Source: CAVTBX01 sp963733135
GTDB lineage: Bacteria; Actinomycetota; Thermoleophilia; Gaiellales; Gaiellaceae
Direction of reading: 5' to 3'
DNA length: 64,000 bases
Assembly (NCBI GenBank): GCA_963733135.1
Contig: CAVTBX010000009.1
Location: 124,001 to 188,000, forward strand
Positions 1 to 11,112 of this stretch are shown in pieces. Numbering within the stretch: the first letter of the stretch is position 1; the number at the start of each line of letters is the position of its first letter. The notes below the pieces were generated by a model. The model searched no databases. It was not told where the DNA came from and was given only the letters and a program-made list of their open reading frames with translations. Made by a program: the position numbers and the translations under genes.

Positions 1-1
1 T

Positions 2-2839
<2,838 letters not shown>

Positions 2840-2842
2840 CCA

Positions 2843-3781
2843 CTAGAGGTTGGGGTCGGCGGCGCCGGTCTCGTTGCGCGCCGTCGTCGACATGGCGTTA
2901 CCGGCGCGGTCAGTGGCGGTGTTCACTGGCGTCCACTGGAGCGTCACGTTGGCGGCCACAGTGTTGACGGATCCGCTTGCGATCGTGCCGAGGGTCATCG
3001 TGAGCGTCGAGCCGCTCAAGACCATCGTCGCGTTGAAGCTCGCGTTTGCAGTGACCCAACCGTTATGGCCGAGATCGATCGTGCCGAGATTGACGTTCGT
3101 GGTAAGGCGGTCTCGAGGGTTGTTCTGATTGAAGTTGGCCGTGACCGCGGTGGAGGTGCCGTCCCAGTTCGCTTTGATGGTCGTCGGATCCATCGGCTCG
3201 CTGAAGGTGTAGATAACGGTGTCGCCCGTCTCCGGCCTGCCGCTCGTTCCGCCGCCCACATTCGTCGTCTGAATGTCGGTGGCGCTCGGCGCCGTGTTGT
3301 CGACCACGACGGAGAGGCCCGTCTGCGTCCTCGAGTTCGAGTCGTTGTCCGCCAGGGCAAGGCTGAAGGCATATGTGTTGGGCGCCAGCGTCCCGTTGGC
3401 GGTCAGCAGCCCCGAGCGCCAGTTATACGCTTGGCCACCGATCGTCCACGAACCGTTGGAGAGCGGCGTCGCGGTCACGCCCGTGTCGAAGGAGCTCGTG
3501 TTTCCGGTGACGGTTGCCGTCCCGCTGGCGGGGTTGCCGGAGTCTGTGACGTTTCCGTAGACGTGGTAGCTCGCGCCTTGGCGGATGTAGCCCGCGACAC
3601 CACCGCCGTTCCGGATGACGACACCGGGGCTGGCGCTCGGCGCCGTCCAGTCAGGATCCGACGAGAAGCTCGAGTTCGGATTCGTCGTCGTCGAGGAGAA
3701 TGCGGCGAAAGACACGCCGCCTACCGTCGTGAGGACAGTGAGGACGCACACACAAACAAGCGCAAAGCGACGGACGGTCAT
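2843..3781 (-). CDS. Secreted Ig-like protein with SipW-type signal, last gene of TasA-like locus
   Basis: A 312-residue exported protein. The N-terminus has basic residues, a hydrophobic stretch and a SFAAFSSTTTN junction, like the signal regions of TasA/CalY proteins processed by SipW-type peptidases. The mature part is rich in Thr, Asn, Ser and Gly with beta-strand character, and contains a segment (near residues 165-260) resembling bacterial Ig-like surface domains, including VVDNTAP and GDTVIYTFSEPMDP. It lies 25 bp after the preceding TasA-like gene, on the same strand as the whole locus. I see no sortase motif or lipobox. Likely a structural or adhesive component of a surface fibre; that role is inferred from the neighbours. 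Confidence 0.8.
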   Translation of the reverse strand: MTVRRFALVCVCVLTVLTTVGGVSFAAFSSTTTNPNSSFSSDPDWTAPSASPGVVIRNGGGVAGYIRQGASYHVYGNVTDSGNPASGTATVTGNTSSFDTGVTATPLSNGSWTIGGQAYNWRSGLLTANGTLAPNTYAFSLALADNDSNSRTQTGLSVVVDNTAPSATDIQTTNVGGGTSGRPETGDTVIYTFSEPMDPTTIKANWDGTSTAVTANFNQNNPRDRLTTNVNLGTIDLGHNGWVTANASFNATMVLSGSTLTMTLGTIASGSVNTVAANVTLQWTPVNTATDRAGNAMSTTARNETGAADPNL

Positions 3782-3806
3782 TGCGACCAGCCTGAGTCGA
3801 AAGGCG

Positions 3807-4400
3807 TCACTGGTTCCTCGCCTCCCACGTGAAGCTGGCCGTGCCGTTCAGGCCCTGTGCCGCTTCGACGTCCTGGAGCGTGACCGCGAAGCGGTACGAA
3901 TGAGTTTCGGGATTCGTCCACGACTCGGGCGAGCCCGGCGTGGGGTCGACGACACCGCTCGCCCAGTTGGCCGGGAACGCGGACAGCGCTCCTGAGTAGA
4001 TGACGCCGTTCCCCTGGCCGATGTAGTTGGTCGCGTCGGCCGTGAAGCTCGCGCAGGAGTCGAAGCTCGGGTTCGAGTCCGTTCCGCGCGTGACCGTCAC
4101 GGTGAGGTACTGCGCGAGCCCGCCCGAAACCGTGCCGTAAAGCCGCACCTGCGCCGGCAACGAACCGTCGTACAGCACGCGAATACAGCCCGAGTCTGTG
4201 TTTCCCGGACTCGCATTCGACAGGGAGAGCAGCCCCATGCTGCCGCCGTCGTTGTCGGCCAGGTTGACAGTGCCGGAGCTGAAGACGTTGTTCCTGTTCT
4301 CCGTCGTGCTCGTGAAGGCGGAGTAGGTTGCGGATCCGGCGATCGCGCTGGCGACTCCGACGAGCATCACGGTCAAGAGGATCTTTCGACGGCGGGTCAT
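3807..4400 (-). CDS. TasA/camelysin-like secreted protein
   Basis: A 197-residue protein beginning MTRRRKILLTVMLVG, with a SipW-type signal ending near ATYSAFTSTTEN. The mature part carries the recurrent pattern of this locus: a CIRVLYDG strand, LTVTVTRGT, a late Cys (FDSCASF), the GVIYSGALSAFP motif and a C-terminal ASFTWEARNQ. This resembles the TasA/CalY family of secreted fibre-forming proteins. I chose the ATG at 4400 because residues upstream of it in the same frame are Arg/Ser-rich readthrough of the neighbouring gene and only this start gives a clean signal. Two Cys could form a disulfide. Function as a fibre subunit is inferred from family and context. Confidence 0.85.
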   Translation of the reverse strand: MTRRRKILLTVMLVGVASAIAGSATYSAFTSTTENRNNVFSSGTVNLADNDGGSMGLLSLSNASPGNTDSGCIRVLYDGSLPAQVRLYGTVSGGLAQYLTVTVTRGTDSNPSFDSCASFTADATNYIGQGNGVIYSGALSAFPANWASGVVDPTPGSPESWTNPETHSYRFAVTLQDVEAAQGLNGTASFTWEARNQ

Positions 4401-4464
4401 GGTTGTGAGATCGACCTCATAGATCGAGCCCTTGAGCGCGGTCGGGGCCGAGGAACGACGCAGC

Positions 4465-5337
4465 TCACGGTCGCGCCTGCCAGACGAGCTCGAAGTTCGT
4501 CGACTTTCCCTGCGCTGCGTTCGCGGAGACGATCGCCACGCGGACGCGATACGTGTGCGACTCCCCGCTTTGCCAGGTCGCGGGGCCGTGCGCGCCGTCC
4601 GCGGCCTCGAGGGTCTCGGGGAAGCCGGCCAGGCGACCGCTGTAGAGGACGCCAGGGCCGGCGCCGGCATAGCTCTGAGCGTCCGGGTTGAACGCCGTGC
4701 AAGGCCCGCCCTGCGTCGCGAGGCTCGTTCCACGCGTCACCGTCATCCTGAGATAGCGATCGAGTCCCGTGCCCCAGCGCGGCGCGAAGAGGTGAACCTC
4801 GGCATCCCGCGGGCCGGTGTACTTCACGGTCACGCAACGCTCCATGACACGATCGGCGCCGAGGCTCGGGAACGAGAACAGCGCCTGCCCGCCGTCGTTC
4901 GACACGAGGACAGGGCGACGCGGGGGCTCAGGCTCGGGGGGCGGGTCGGGCGCCGGCGGAGGCGGGGGCGGCGGCGGCGGAGTCGGATCCGGGCCAGGGT
5001 CGTCCGGCACGTCGTCGGGATAGTCGTAGTCGTCGTCCGGCCGGATATCCGGGGAGGTTCCGGAGGGCCCGTTCGGCGCAGGTTCGGGATCGGGAGCCGG
5101 GGCCGTCAGAACGGGCTCGGCACCGTCAGGTGCCTCCGGCGTCTCGCGGGCTTCGGAGGCTGAGCCCTGGATCGAGGAGGGTGCGAGCGCCCCGCGCGCT
5201 CCGAGCGCCTCGCTGACACCGAATGCGACGAGCACGGAGACGAAGGCCAGGAGGCCCCACGGGCGCTGTTTGCGTCGGAAGCCCCTCTTGTTCTCGACCG
5301 GCCTGCTCTGCGTCTCGGGTTCGCTATGCACGGGCAC
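4465..5337 (-). CDS. Proline-rich stalked TasA-like protein
   Basis: A 290-residue member of the same set with a different build. A basic N-terminus (KRGFRRKQRP) is followed by a hydrophobic segment near residues 27-47. Residues about 50-140 form a low-complexity Pro/Asp/Glu stalk, including an almost pure proline run near 120-128. The C-terminal TasA-like module follows, with CVTVKYTGPR, RMTVTRGTS, GVLYSGRLAGFP and FELVWQARP. The uncleaved-looking N-terminal helix plus long stalk suggests a membrane anchor or base that displays the TasA-like module beyond the wall. It lies between the signal peptidase gene and the previous TasA-like gene. Anchor function is inference. Confidence 0.8.
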   Translation of the reverse strand: MPVHSEPETQSRPVENKRGFRRKQRPWGLLAFVSVLVAFGVSEALGARGALAPSSIQGSASEARETPEAPDGAEPVLTAPAPDPEPAPNGPSGTSPDIRPDDDYDYPDDVPDDPGPDPTPPPPPPPPPAPDPPPEPEPPRRPVLVSNDGGQALFSFPSLGADRVMERCVTVKYTGPRDAEVHLFAPRWGTGLDRYLRMTVTRGTSLATQGGPCTAFNPDAQSYAGAGPGVLYSGRLAGFPETLEAADGAHGPATWQSGESHTYRVRVAIVSANAAQGKSTNFELVWQARP

Positions 5338-5399
5338 GCCCCTCCGCGTCGGGGGCGATCACTGCGGGGGTCGACGTGAGGCGTGCGGCCCCGAGCGTG

Positions 5400-6005
5400 C
5401 TACCCGGTCGCCGCATTCTTCCGGCCTCGATCCTCGTGGCGCCAGAACCTGTGGATCTCCGACACCAGAAGAATGAGCGCCGGCAGAACGAGGAACACGA
5501 GCTTTCCGAAACGGCTACCGACCCGGTTGGTCACGTAGCCGAGCTTCGGCACGTGAACGGCGACCTTGCCGATCTGACCGTTGCCGGCCACCTGCCAGCG
5601 CTCGGCGCCCGTGTTCGCGTCCCCCCGCGTCACGAAGCGGACGACACCGTCGGCGACCTGGATGGAGCGCACCCGGTGCGTGATGATCTTCGTCGGCTCG
5701 TCGGGGCTTCGGAACGTCACCACGTCGCCGATGCGGGCGTCGGTCGGGCTGATCTTCTTGACGAGGATCACGTCCCCGGTCGAGATGGCCGGCTCCATGC
5801 TCCCCGAGAGCACGGTGAAGCTCTGGTAGCCGACGAGGCCGCTGAGCGAGACGACGGCCGCGATCCCGATCGCGACGCCGAACGCGGCCCAGCCGGCCAG
5901 CTGAAGGACGCGGCGCCGGCACAGGTTGACTCTCGGAGCCGTCGTGCGAGCCACATAGGCGCGCGCGTAGGCGTCGGCGAGCGGAGTGGTCGGGAAGGTG
6001 CTCAC
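5400..6005 (-). CDS. sipW: SipW-type (S26B) signal peptidase I
   Basis: This 201-residue membrane protease probably removes signal peptides from the five exported proteins encoded around it. A TM segment near residues 35-57 precedes the catalytic serine box SGSMEPAISTGD. The archaeal/ER-type histidine replaces the usual lysine in IITHRVRSI, and an RGDAN box follows; a second TM segment lies near the C-terminus (FGKLVFLVLPALILLV). That Ser-His pattern identifies the SipW/S26B class rather than LepB. The GTG at 6005 overlaps the TGA of the upstream gene (GTGA), supporting this start and translational coupling. The symbol is given by analogy to Bacillus SipW. Confidence 0.9.
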   Translation of the reverse strand: MSTFPTTPLADAYARAYVARTTAPRVNLCRRRVLQLAGWAAFGVAIGIAAVVSLSGLVGYQSFTVLSGSMEPAISTGDVILVKKISPTDARIGDVVTFRSPDEPTKIITHRVRSIQVADGVVRFVTRGDANTGAERWQVAGNGQIGKVAVHVPKLGYVTNRVGSRFGKLVFLVLPALILLVSEIHRFWRHEDRGRKNAATG

Positions 6006-6532
6006 GAAGCTGTTCCTCCCCCTACGGGCTCGAGCTCGAGCGCCACCGAGACGCTTCGTCCTGCCCAGTCCTCCGAGTCTGCGCCTTCGGGTACCCACGC
6101 GAGCACCGAGAGAGCCAGGGACTCACCGGCGTCCAGCGCGAACGCCTGGGAGCCAGACTCGAGCCCTGCAAGCGGGCCGCCGTAGACCTGCCGCGCTCCG
6201 GCACGAACGTCTACTTCGAGAGTCCCGTTCAGCTCGGGCCTGTCAGTCACAGCCTTGACCCGTAGGTCGAGCGGCTCGGCTGTTGCGTTTCGGATCTCGA
6301 CCGTTCGCCGGAGTCCGTCGCCAGGGGACGACGGGACGAGCTTCTGCGCCTCGCTGGTGATGCCGTCCGGGTTGATCGCGATCTGCGCCGAAGGCGACGT
6401 CACGATCTCGACGCGCGCCGGAGGAGCTGCCGAGCCCCCGTCGACCCGCCAGGTTGCGACGAGCGCCGCGGCGATCGCGAGGCCGGCGAGGAGCGCGACC
6501 CAGTCAGTCCGGATGTTGATGGCGGTCTGCAT
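6002..6532 (-). CDS. Secreted TasA-locus protein, minor component
   Basis: A 176-residue exported protein starting MQTAINIRTDWVALLAG, with one hydrophobic segment and then a beta-rich mature domain (VEIVTSPSAQIAINPDGI, TVEIRNATAEPLDLRVKAV, VYGGPLAGLESGS, VALELEPVGG). The GPLAGL-type motif echoes the YSGxL motif of the other TasA-like proteins, so it is a divergent relative. It lacks the paired Cys seen in its neighbours. The start at 6532 is preferred because upstream in-frame residues are Arg/Pro-rich and not signal-like. Its stop overlaps the GTG of the signal peptidase gene. Possible minor subunit or assembly factor; not recognised more precisely. Confidence 0.75.
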   Translation of the reverse strand: MQTAINIRTDWVALLAGLAIAAALVATWRVDGGSAAPPARVEIVTSPSAQIAINPDGITSEAQKLVPSSPGDGLRRTVEIRNATAEPLDLRVKAVTDRPELNGTLEVDVRAGARQVYGGPLAGLESGSQAFALDAGESLALSVLAWVPEGADSEDWAGRSVSVALELEPVGGGTAS

Positions 6533-6608
6533 GGATAAACGTGATCTGATTCGACCGAGAGCGGAGACAATGCTCCGCTCTCGGCCAACTGGATCCCGTC
6601 TGATCTCA

Positions 6609-7193
6609 CTAGTTGTTGCGTGCCTCCCAGGTGAACGTGTGCGCGCCCGAGGAGAGGGCCGAGGTGTGGGCGTTCGGGGTCGAGTCGTCATTCACGGTGA
6701 TCGTGAAGCGGTAATCGACGCTGTCGTTCTGGTTCCAGGCCGCGGCGCTCGCCTTGCCGTCGACTCCGCCGGCGTAGTTCGTGGCGAACGCGCCGAGGTT
6801 TCCGTCATACGGCGTCGAGGACGAGGAGAAGCCGGTGCAGTTCATCGATGCGTCAGGCGAGGAGAGGCCGGAGCCGCGCTCCACCTTGAGATTGAAAGCC
6901 GAGCCGTTCGTGACACCGCTCGAGACGTACAGACGCACGCTCGAGGCGAGCGAGCCGGTGTAGGACACGCGGACGCACTTGACGAACGAGCTGCCGGGGC
7001 CCTGGTCGGTGCCGGAGTAGAGCGTCGTAGCGCCTGCGTGCTGTGAGATCGCGACCGTGCCGGCCGTGATCGTGTTGCCGCTGTTCGCAGTGGTCGCGGT
7101 GAACGCCGAGTAGGCGCCCCAGCCAGCGACGGTGCCGACGACTCCGATTGTGAGGAGGAGCGTGAGGGCCCTCCGGTGACGTGCCTGCATCAT
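6609..7193 (-). CDS. TasA/camelysin-like secreted protein, first gene of locus
   Basis: A 194-residue exported protein, MMQARHRRALTLLLTIG, with a SipW-type signal and junction GAYSAFTATTANSGN. The mature part has the locus pattern: CVRVSYTGSL, LKVERGSG, a second Cys (NCTGF), a YDGNLGAFA motif and a C-terminal HTFTWEARNN nearly identical to the end of the 3807-4400 product. The start is fixed by an AAGGAG Shine-Dalgarno a few bases before the tandem ATGs. It heads the six-gene leftward locus; the 7194-7377 gap to the divergent gene must hold the promoter. Likely the major fibre subunit, by analogy with TasA; this is inference. Confidence 0.85.
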   Translation of the reverse strand: MMQARHRRALTLLLTIGVVGTVAGWGAYSAFTATTANSGNTITAGTVAISQHAGATTLYSGTDQGPGSSFVKCVRVSYTGSLASSVRLYVSSGVTNGSAFNLKVERGSGLSSPDASMNCTGFSSSSTPYDGNLGAFATNYAGGVDGKASAAAWNQNDSVDYRFTITVNDDSTPNAHTSALSSGAHTFTWEARNN

Positions 7194-7377
7194 GTGTTCT
7201 CCTTGTGACCGCAGAGTTGTGAGATACGGGGATCCGTTACCCATTCTCGGTGCGATTCGGGGACGCGCCGATGACCCGTTTGGGGCATTGGGCTGCTCGT
7301 TCGGGGGTTTCCTATAGGCATTTCCGGGCGCGGTTCGTCAGGATCCTTCAACGTCTCCGCGAGCTAGGCTGGTTGGT

Positions 7378-8055
7378 GTGAGCGCCAGAGCTGAGCCCGC
7401 TCGCGAAGAGCGCCTCGACCGCGAGTGGTGGCTCCGGATTCCCGCCGTGCTCACGAGCCCGGTTGCGGTCTTCTCCTGGCTTCGAACGGAGTCGACGGAC
7501 CAGGCGGCGGCGCGGCAGGAGCCGATCCTGGCGCTCGTGCTGCTGGCCGGGATGGCCGGGATCCTGTCGCTCGACGCGACCGGGACGCTGCTCGACTATC
7601 CAACCGACGGCACGCTGCCGCTCGATCCGCTCCTGCTTGCGGTGGTGATCTTCGTCCAGGGAGCGCTCTACGGCACGGCGGCGTACTGGCTCGGAGGTCT
7701 CGTGTTCTACCTGGGCCTGCGGGCCGCGGGGAGCGCAGGCTCGTATCGACGGGCGCGCCATTTGCTGGCGTACGCGGCGACGCCGCTCGTTCTCTCGCTG
7801 GTGCTCGTCTGGCCCCCGAAACTCGCACTTTTCGGCGGGGACGCGTTCCGTACGTGGGGGGCCGACGACGGCGTGGGAGGCCTGGTCTTTCGAGGTATCG
7901 AGCTCGGTTTCGTGGCCTGGGCAGCCGCGCTCGTCGTGATCGGCATCCGGACAGTCGAGCGTTGGAGCGTCTTCCGAGCCCTCGGCTCGCTCGTTCTCGG
8001 CGCCTTTGCCCTGGTCGCCCTCTCGCTGGTCGCCCTGATCCTGACGGCCGGCTAG
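7378..8055 (+). CDS. Yip1-like multi-pass membrane protein
   Basis: A 225-residue protein starting with GTG. After a short charged N-terminus containing REWWLRIPAVLTSP it has about five hydrophobic segments (near residues 52-65, 82-110, 124-145, 170-190 and 197-222). The N-terminal RIPAVLTSPVAVFSWLR and a polar VFYLGLRAAG loop resemble the Yip1/YIF1 membrane family, which has no settled function in bacteria. It is divergently transcribed from the TasA-like locus and convergent with panB. No catalytic motif is visible. Membrane location is clear; family assignment is moderate. Confidence 0.75.
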   Translation: MSARAEPAREERLDREWWLRIPAVLTSPVAVFSWLRTESTDQAAARQEPILALVLLAGMAGILSLDATGTLLDYPTDGTLPLDPLLLAVVIFVQGALYGTAAYWLGGLVFYLGLRAAGSAGSYRRARHLLAYAATPLVLSLVLVWPPKLALFGGDAFRTWGADDGVGGLVFRGIELGFVAWAAALVVIGIRTVERWSVFRALGSLVLGAFALVALSLVALILTAG

Positions 8056-8077
8056 ATCCTTTGGTCGACCACGCCGG

Positions 8078-8947
8078 TCAGCCGGGCCGAACGGCGGCTC
8101 GGAAGCGGTCGAGCTCGTCCTCAGCAATCCTGTACGTGTGGCTCTCCTCCGGAAACGCGCCCGATCGTACGTCGGCGACGAAGCCCTCGAGCGCCTCGCC
8201 GATCTCGATTGCAAGCTCCGCATAGCGCTTGACGAAGCGCGGCGAGCGTCCCTCGTACAAGCCCAGCAGGTCGTGCCACACGAGCACCTGGCCGTCGGTG
8301 TCTCCGCCCGCGCCGATTCCAATCGTCGGAATCGCAAGCGCGCGCGTGATCTCCGCCGCCACCTCGGCCGGCACGGCTTCGAGGACGAGCGCCGATGCAC
8401 CTGCCGTCTGGAGGGCGAGCGCGTCGTCGTAGAGCTCCCGGGCCTTGTCGGCGCTCCGACCCTGCGCCCGGAAGCCGCCGAGCTTCGTCGCGGACTGGGG
8501 CGTGAGGCCGATGTGGCCGAGGACCGGGATGCCCGCGCTCGTGATCGCGTGGACGCGTGCAAGGCTCGGCCCGGCCCCCTCGAGCTTCACGAGGTCGGCG
8601 CCGCCCTCCTTGACCATGCGGACGGCGTTCTCGACCGCGAGCTCGTCCGAGACCTGGAAGGAGCCGAAGGGCATGTCGCCCACGACGAGCGGGCGCTCGG
8701 CGCCTCGCGAGACCCACCGGGTCAGAAGCACCATCTCGTCCATCGTCGCCGGAACGGTCGCCTCGTACCCCATGACAACCATCGCGGCGGTGTCACCGAC
8801 GAGGATGAGGTCGACCCCGGCCGCGTCGGCGAGCTTGCCGCTTGGGAAGTCGTAGGCCGTGACCATCACGATCCGTTCGCCGCGCCGCTTCAGCTCGGAT
8901 AGCTCGGTCAGCGGCAGCTTGCCGGCGGTAGGTGGTCGACTACTCAC
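8078..8947 (-). CDS. panB: 3-methyl-2-oxobutanoate hydroxymethyltransferase
   Basis: PanB transfers a hydroxymethyl group from methylene-tetrahydrofolate to 2-oxoisovalerate, giving ketopantoate, the first step of pantothenate synthesis. The 289-residue protein has the family landmarks: MVTAYDFPSGKLADAAGVD near residue 28, LVGDTAAMVVMGY near 49, GDMPFGS near 90, VKLEGAG near 118, GHIGLTPQS near 143 and the IGIGAGGDTDGQVLVWHDLLG block near 206. The GTG start at 8947 lies inside panC, whose stop is at 8940, so the genes are coupled. Third in the leftward DUF2520-panC-panB unit. Confidence 0.97.
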   Translation of the reverse strand: MSSRPPTAGKLPLTELSELKRRGERIVMVTAYDFPSGKLADAAGVDLILVGDTAAMVVMGYEATVPATMDEMVLLTRWVSRGAERPLVVGDMPFGSFQVSDELAVENAVRMVKEGGADLVKLEGAGPSLARVHAITSAGIPVLGHIGLTPQSATKLGGFRAQGRSADKARELYDDALALQTAGASALVLEAVPAEVAAEITRALAIPTIGIGAGGDTDGQVLVWHDLLGLYEGRSPRFVKRYAELAIEIGEALEGFVADVRSGAFPEESHTYRIAEDELDRFRAAVRPG

Positions 8948-9755
8948 TGTGCGCTCCTTCCAGCGGGACGTTGTCGATCAGACGCGTGCGTCTGGCCCGA
9001 ACCGCAGCCGCGAGGATCGGCGGGCCTCCGTTGAACCTGGCGATCTCCACGTATTCGGGCTCGAGAAGAGGCTCGTCATCCAGCACGGTGTGTGCGGCAG
9101 CGATCGGATCCTCGCCGCGCCGGTACGCGAGCTTGCCGGCGGAGAGCGCGCGCGGAATCGCGGTCGCGGCACGGCGTTCATCCACGGCCAGGCGGGCGTT
9201 CCGCGAGCTGACGGCGAGCCCGTCGGAATCCCGGACGGTCGGGATGATCCGGATCTCGAGGCCGAGTGCGAGGTCGCGCACGAGCCGGTCTACGACGGCC
9301 GCCTGCTGAGCGTCCTTCTGGCCGAAGTAGGCGCGGTCGGGGCGCACGATCGCGAAGAGCTTCGTGCAGACCGTGGCAACGCCGCGGAAATGGCCCGGCC
9401 TGTGCTCCCCTTCGAGCTGGCGCGAGAGCTCTTCGACCTCGACCCAGGTCTGGAACCCCTCCGGGTACATCTCCTCGGCGGTCGGGAGGAACAGGAGGTC
9501 GACGCCGGCCGCCTCGGTGCGATCTGCGTCCGCCTCGGGATCGGGAGCATAGGCGGCGAGATCGGCGGGATCCTCGAACTGCGCGGGGTTGACGAAGATG
9601 CTCGCCACGACGGTGTCGCATTCACGTCGTGCGGCTGCGAAGAGGGCGTCGTGCCCCGTGTGGAGGGCGCCCATGGTCGGCACGAGCCCGACCGTTCCAC
9701 GTCGAAGCGGCTCGAGTGCGGCGCGCAGGCCGGCGATCGTCCGAGCGCGCCTCAT
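8940..9755 (-). CDS. panC: Pantothenate synthetase
   Basis: PanC joins pantoate and beta-alanine using ATP (via a pantoyl-adenylate). The 271-residue protein shows the nucleotidyltransferase HxGH motif in MGALHTGH near residue 28, FVNPAQF near 55, GHFRGVATVCTKLF near 121, YFGQKDAQQ near 143 and the KMSKS-like DSDGLAVSSRNARL near 172. Length is normal. Its ATG overlaps the stop of the upstream gene (ATGA at 9752-9755) and its end overlaps panB. No panD is visible in the window, so beta-alanine supply must come from elsewhere. Confidence 0.97.
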   Translation of the reverse strand: MRRARTIAGLRAALEPLRRGTVGLVPTMGALHTGHDALFAAARRECDTVVASIFVNPAQFEDPADLAAYAPDPEADADRTEAAGVDLLFLPTAEEMYPEGFQTWVEVEELSRQLEGEHRPGHFRGVATVCTKLFAIVRPDRAYFGQKDAQQAAVVDRLVRDLALGLEIRIIPTVRDSDGLAVSSRNARLAVDERRAATAIPRALSAGKLAYRRGEDPIAAAHTVLDDEPLLEPEYVEIARFNGGPPILAAAVRARRTRLIDNVPLEGAHSE

Positions 9756-10444
9756 CGGGAGACCGCCTCGCTCGTCGCCTCGGAAAGAGCGCGGTACACC
9801 GGCTCGTACTCGGGCCGCGCCTCGCCGATCGCGTCCAGATGCCGTTCGACGGTCGCCCAGTCCCCCCGTACGTGCGGGCCCGTGGCGGCGAATCCGTTTT
9901 CCATCGTCCGCCGCATGAGCGGCTCGAGTGCCTCCGGTGGTGCGCCGGCCAGGCGCATGAGGTCTGAGGCGATCTCATGCAGGGTCGCGAGGAAGCCGGC
10001 GGCGACCGTGGCGCCTGCGTGGTAGAGCGGCCGCACGGAGTCGTCGAGCGGGAAAGGTTCGAGCCCAAGTGCCTCGGCCAGGCGGTTCGCCATCTTCATC
10101 GCTCTTGGGTTCTCGGCCGTCATCGCGGCCCACGCCCCGTCGAGCTGCTCCGGGCCGCGATCGAGCGTAAAGGTCTGGAGCGGGTGGAGGCTGAACCGGC
10201 GCCTGTGGGGAGCGAGGGCGTGGAGCGTGCACGCGCCGCTCGTGTGGGCGACCCACGGGCCTGGCGGAATAGCCGTAGCGACCTCGGCGATGGCACGGTC
10301 AGGCACGCAGAGGAGCACGAGCTCGGCGTCGCCGAGGTCGAGCTCGCGGCCTGTCAGGCGGGTCGGGAGGCTCTCGCCGAGCCGGGCGGCGATCGCCGTG
10401 CCGACGCGTCCTGCGCCGACTACGCATGCGGATCGGATGTCCAT
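9752..10444 (-). CDS. Rossmann-like and DUF2520 domain protein, candidate ketopantoate reductase
   Basis: A 230-residue protein with an N-terminal dinucleotide-binding fold (VVGAGRVGTAIAARL near residue 9) and the strand LVLLCVPDRAI, followed by a helical C-terminal domain of the DUF2520 type containing SLHPLQTF near 84 and ALGLEPFPLDD near 125. It is the first gene of a tightly overlapping unit with panC and panB. No recognisable panE is present. The location and the NAD(P)-binding fold suggest it could reduce ketopantoate to pantoate, but the sequence does not prove the substrate; imine or other beta-hydroxyacid reduction is equally possible. Confidence 0.8.
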   Translation of the reverse strand: MDIRSACVVGAGRVGTAIAARLGESLPTRLTGRELDLGDAELVLLCVPDRAIAEVATAIPPGPWVAHTSGACTLHALAPHRRRFSLHPLQTFTLDRGPEQLDGAWAAMTAENPRAMKMANRLAEALGLEPFPLDDSVRPLYHAGATVAAGFLATLHEIASDLMRLAGAPPEALEPLMRRTMENGFAATGPHVRGDWATVERHLDAIGEARPEYEPVYRALSEATSEAVSR

Positions 10445-10646
10445 TCGGGCTCCAGTTCCCGTGGGATACCGGGCACTTCGAGTCTACCCGAGCGTCGAGA
10501 GCGTAGAACGCGTGCCGGGCACCTCGTCCACGGCGTGCAACGCGTCGGCCACGAGGGTCTGACCCCGACCAGCGGCCGTTTCGACCAGGCCGAGTGTCAC
10601 GCCTGTGTCACTGAGATGCGCCGAAACCGTTCGACGCGGCGGCTTG
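10445..10646. repeat. Non-coding gap with short palindromes GTGCCGGGCAC and GAGGGTCTGACCCC
   Basis: The 202 bp between the DUF2520 gene and msrB hold no convincing ORF. Two short dyads are visible: GTGCCGGGCAC at 10512-10522 and GAGGGTCTGACCCC at 10553-10566. Close relatives of the second sit at 12343-12357 and 27008-27024, always between genes. They may be remnants of a dispersed palindromic repeat. The gap must also carry the promoter of the leftward DUF2520-panC-panB unit. Confidence 0.55.
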
Positions 10647-11057
10647 TCAGGTGTCCTCCTGCTCGGGCTCGAAATCGAGAGCCAGCGAGTTGATGCAGTA
10701 CCGCTGCCCAGTCGGATGTGGCCCGTCCGGAAAGACGTGCCCGAGGTGTGAGCCGCAGGAGTTGCACACCACTTCGGTTCGACGCATCAGCCAGGAGTTG
10801 TCCTCCTCGGTCTCGACCGCGTCGTCGCTCGCCGGCTCGAAGAAGCTCGGCCAGCCGGAGCCCGACTCGAACTTCGCGTCCGAGCGAAAGAGCTCGGCGC
10901 CGCAGGCGCCGCAGCGGAACCTTCCCTCCTCCTTGACGGCGTTCAGCTCGCCCGACCAGGGCCGCTCCGTGCCCTTCTCGCGGAGGATGTGGAACCGCTC
11001 GGGGTCGAGCTCTCGGCGCCACTCCTCGTCGCTCTTCGTGACCTTTTCGTTCGGCAC
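10647..11057 (-). CDS. msrB: Peptide methionine (R)-S-oxide reductase
   Basis: MsrB reduces the R form of methionine sulfoxide in proteins, with thioredoxin as usual donor. With the GTG start at 11057 the protein is 136 residues, the normal single-domain size. It contains the zinc pairs CGAC (near 42) and CNSC (near 91), the GSGWPSFFEP motif near 58 and the C-terminal GQRYCINSLALDF with the catalytic Cys. The reading frame is open for 91 more codons upstream, but those residues are not MsrB-like. It is divergent from the small basic protein gene at 11113. Confidence 0.95.
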   Translation of the reverse strand: MPNEKVTKSDEEWRRELDPERFHILREKGTERPWSGELNAVKEEGRFRCGACGAELFRSDAKFESGSGWPSFFEPASDDAVETEEDNSWLMRRTEVVCNSCGSHLGHVFPDGPHPTGQRYCINSLALDFEPEQEDT

Positions 11058-11112
11058 GCCGTAAACCCTAGCCGTCGGGTTTGCCCCCGGCGCGACCGGG
11101 TATCGGCGCGCC

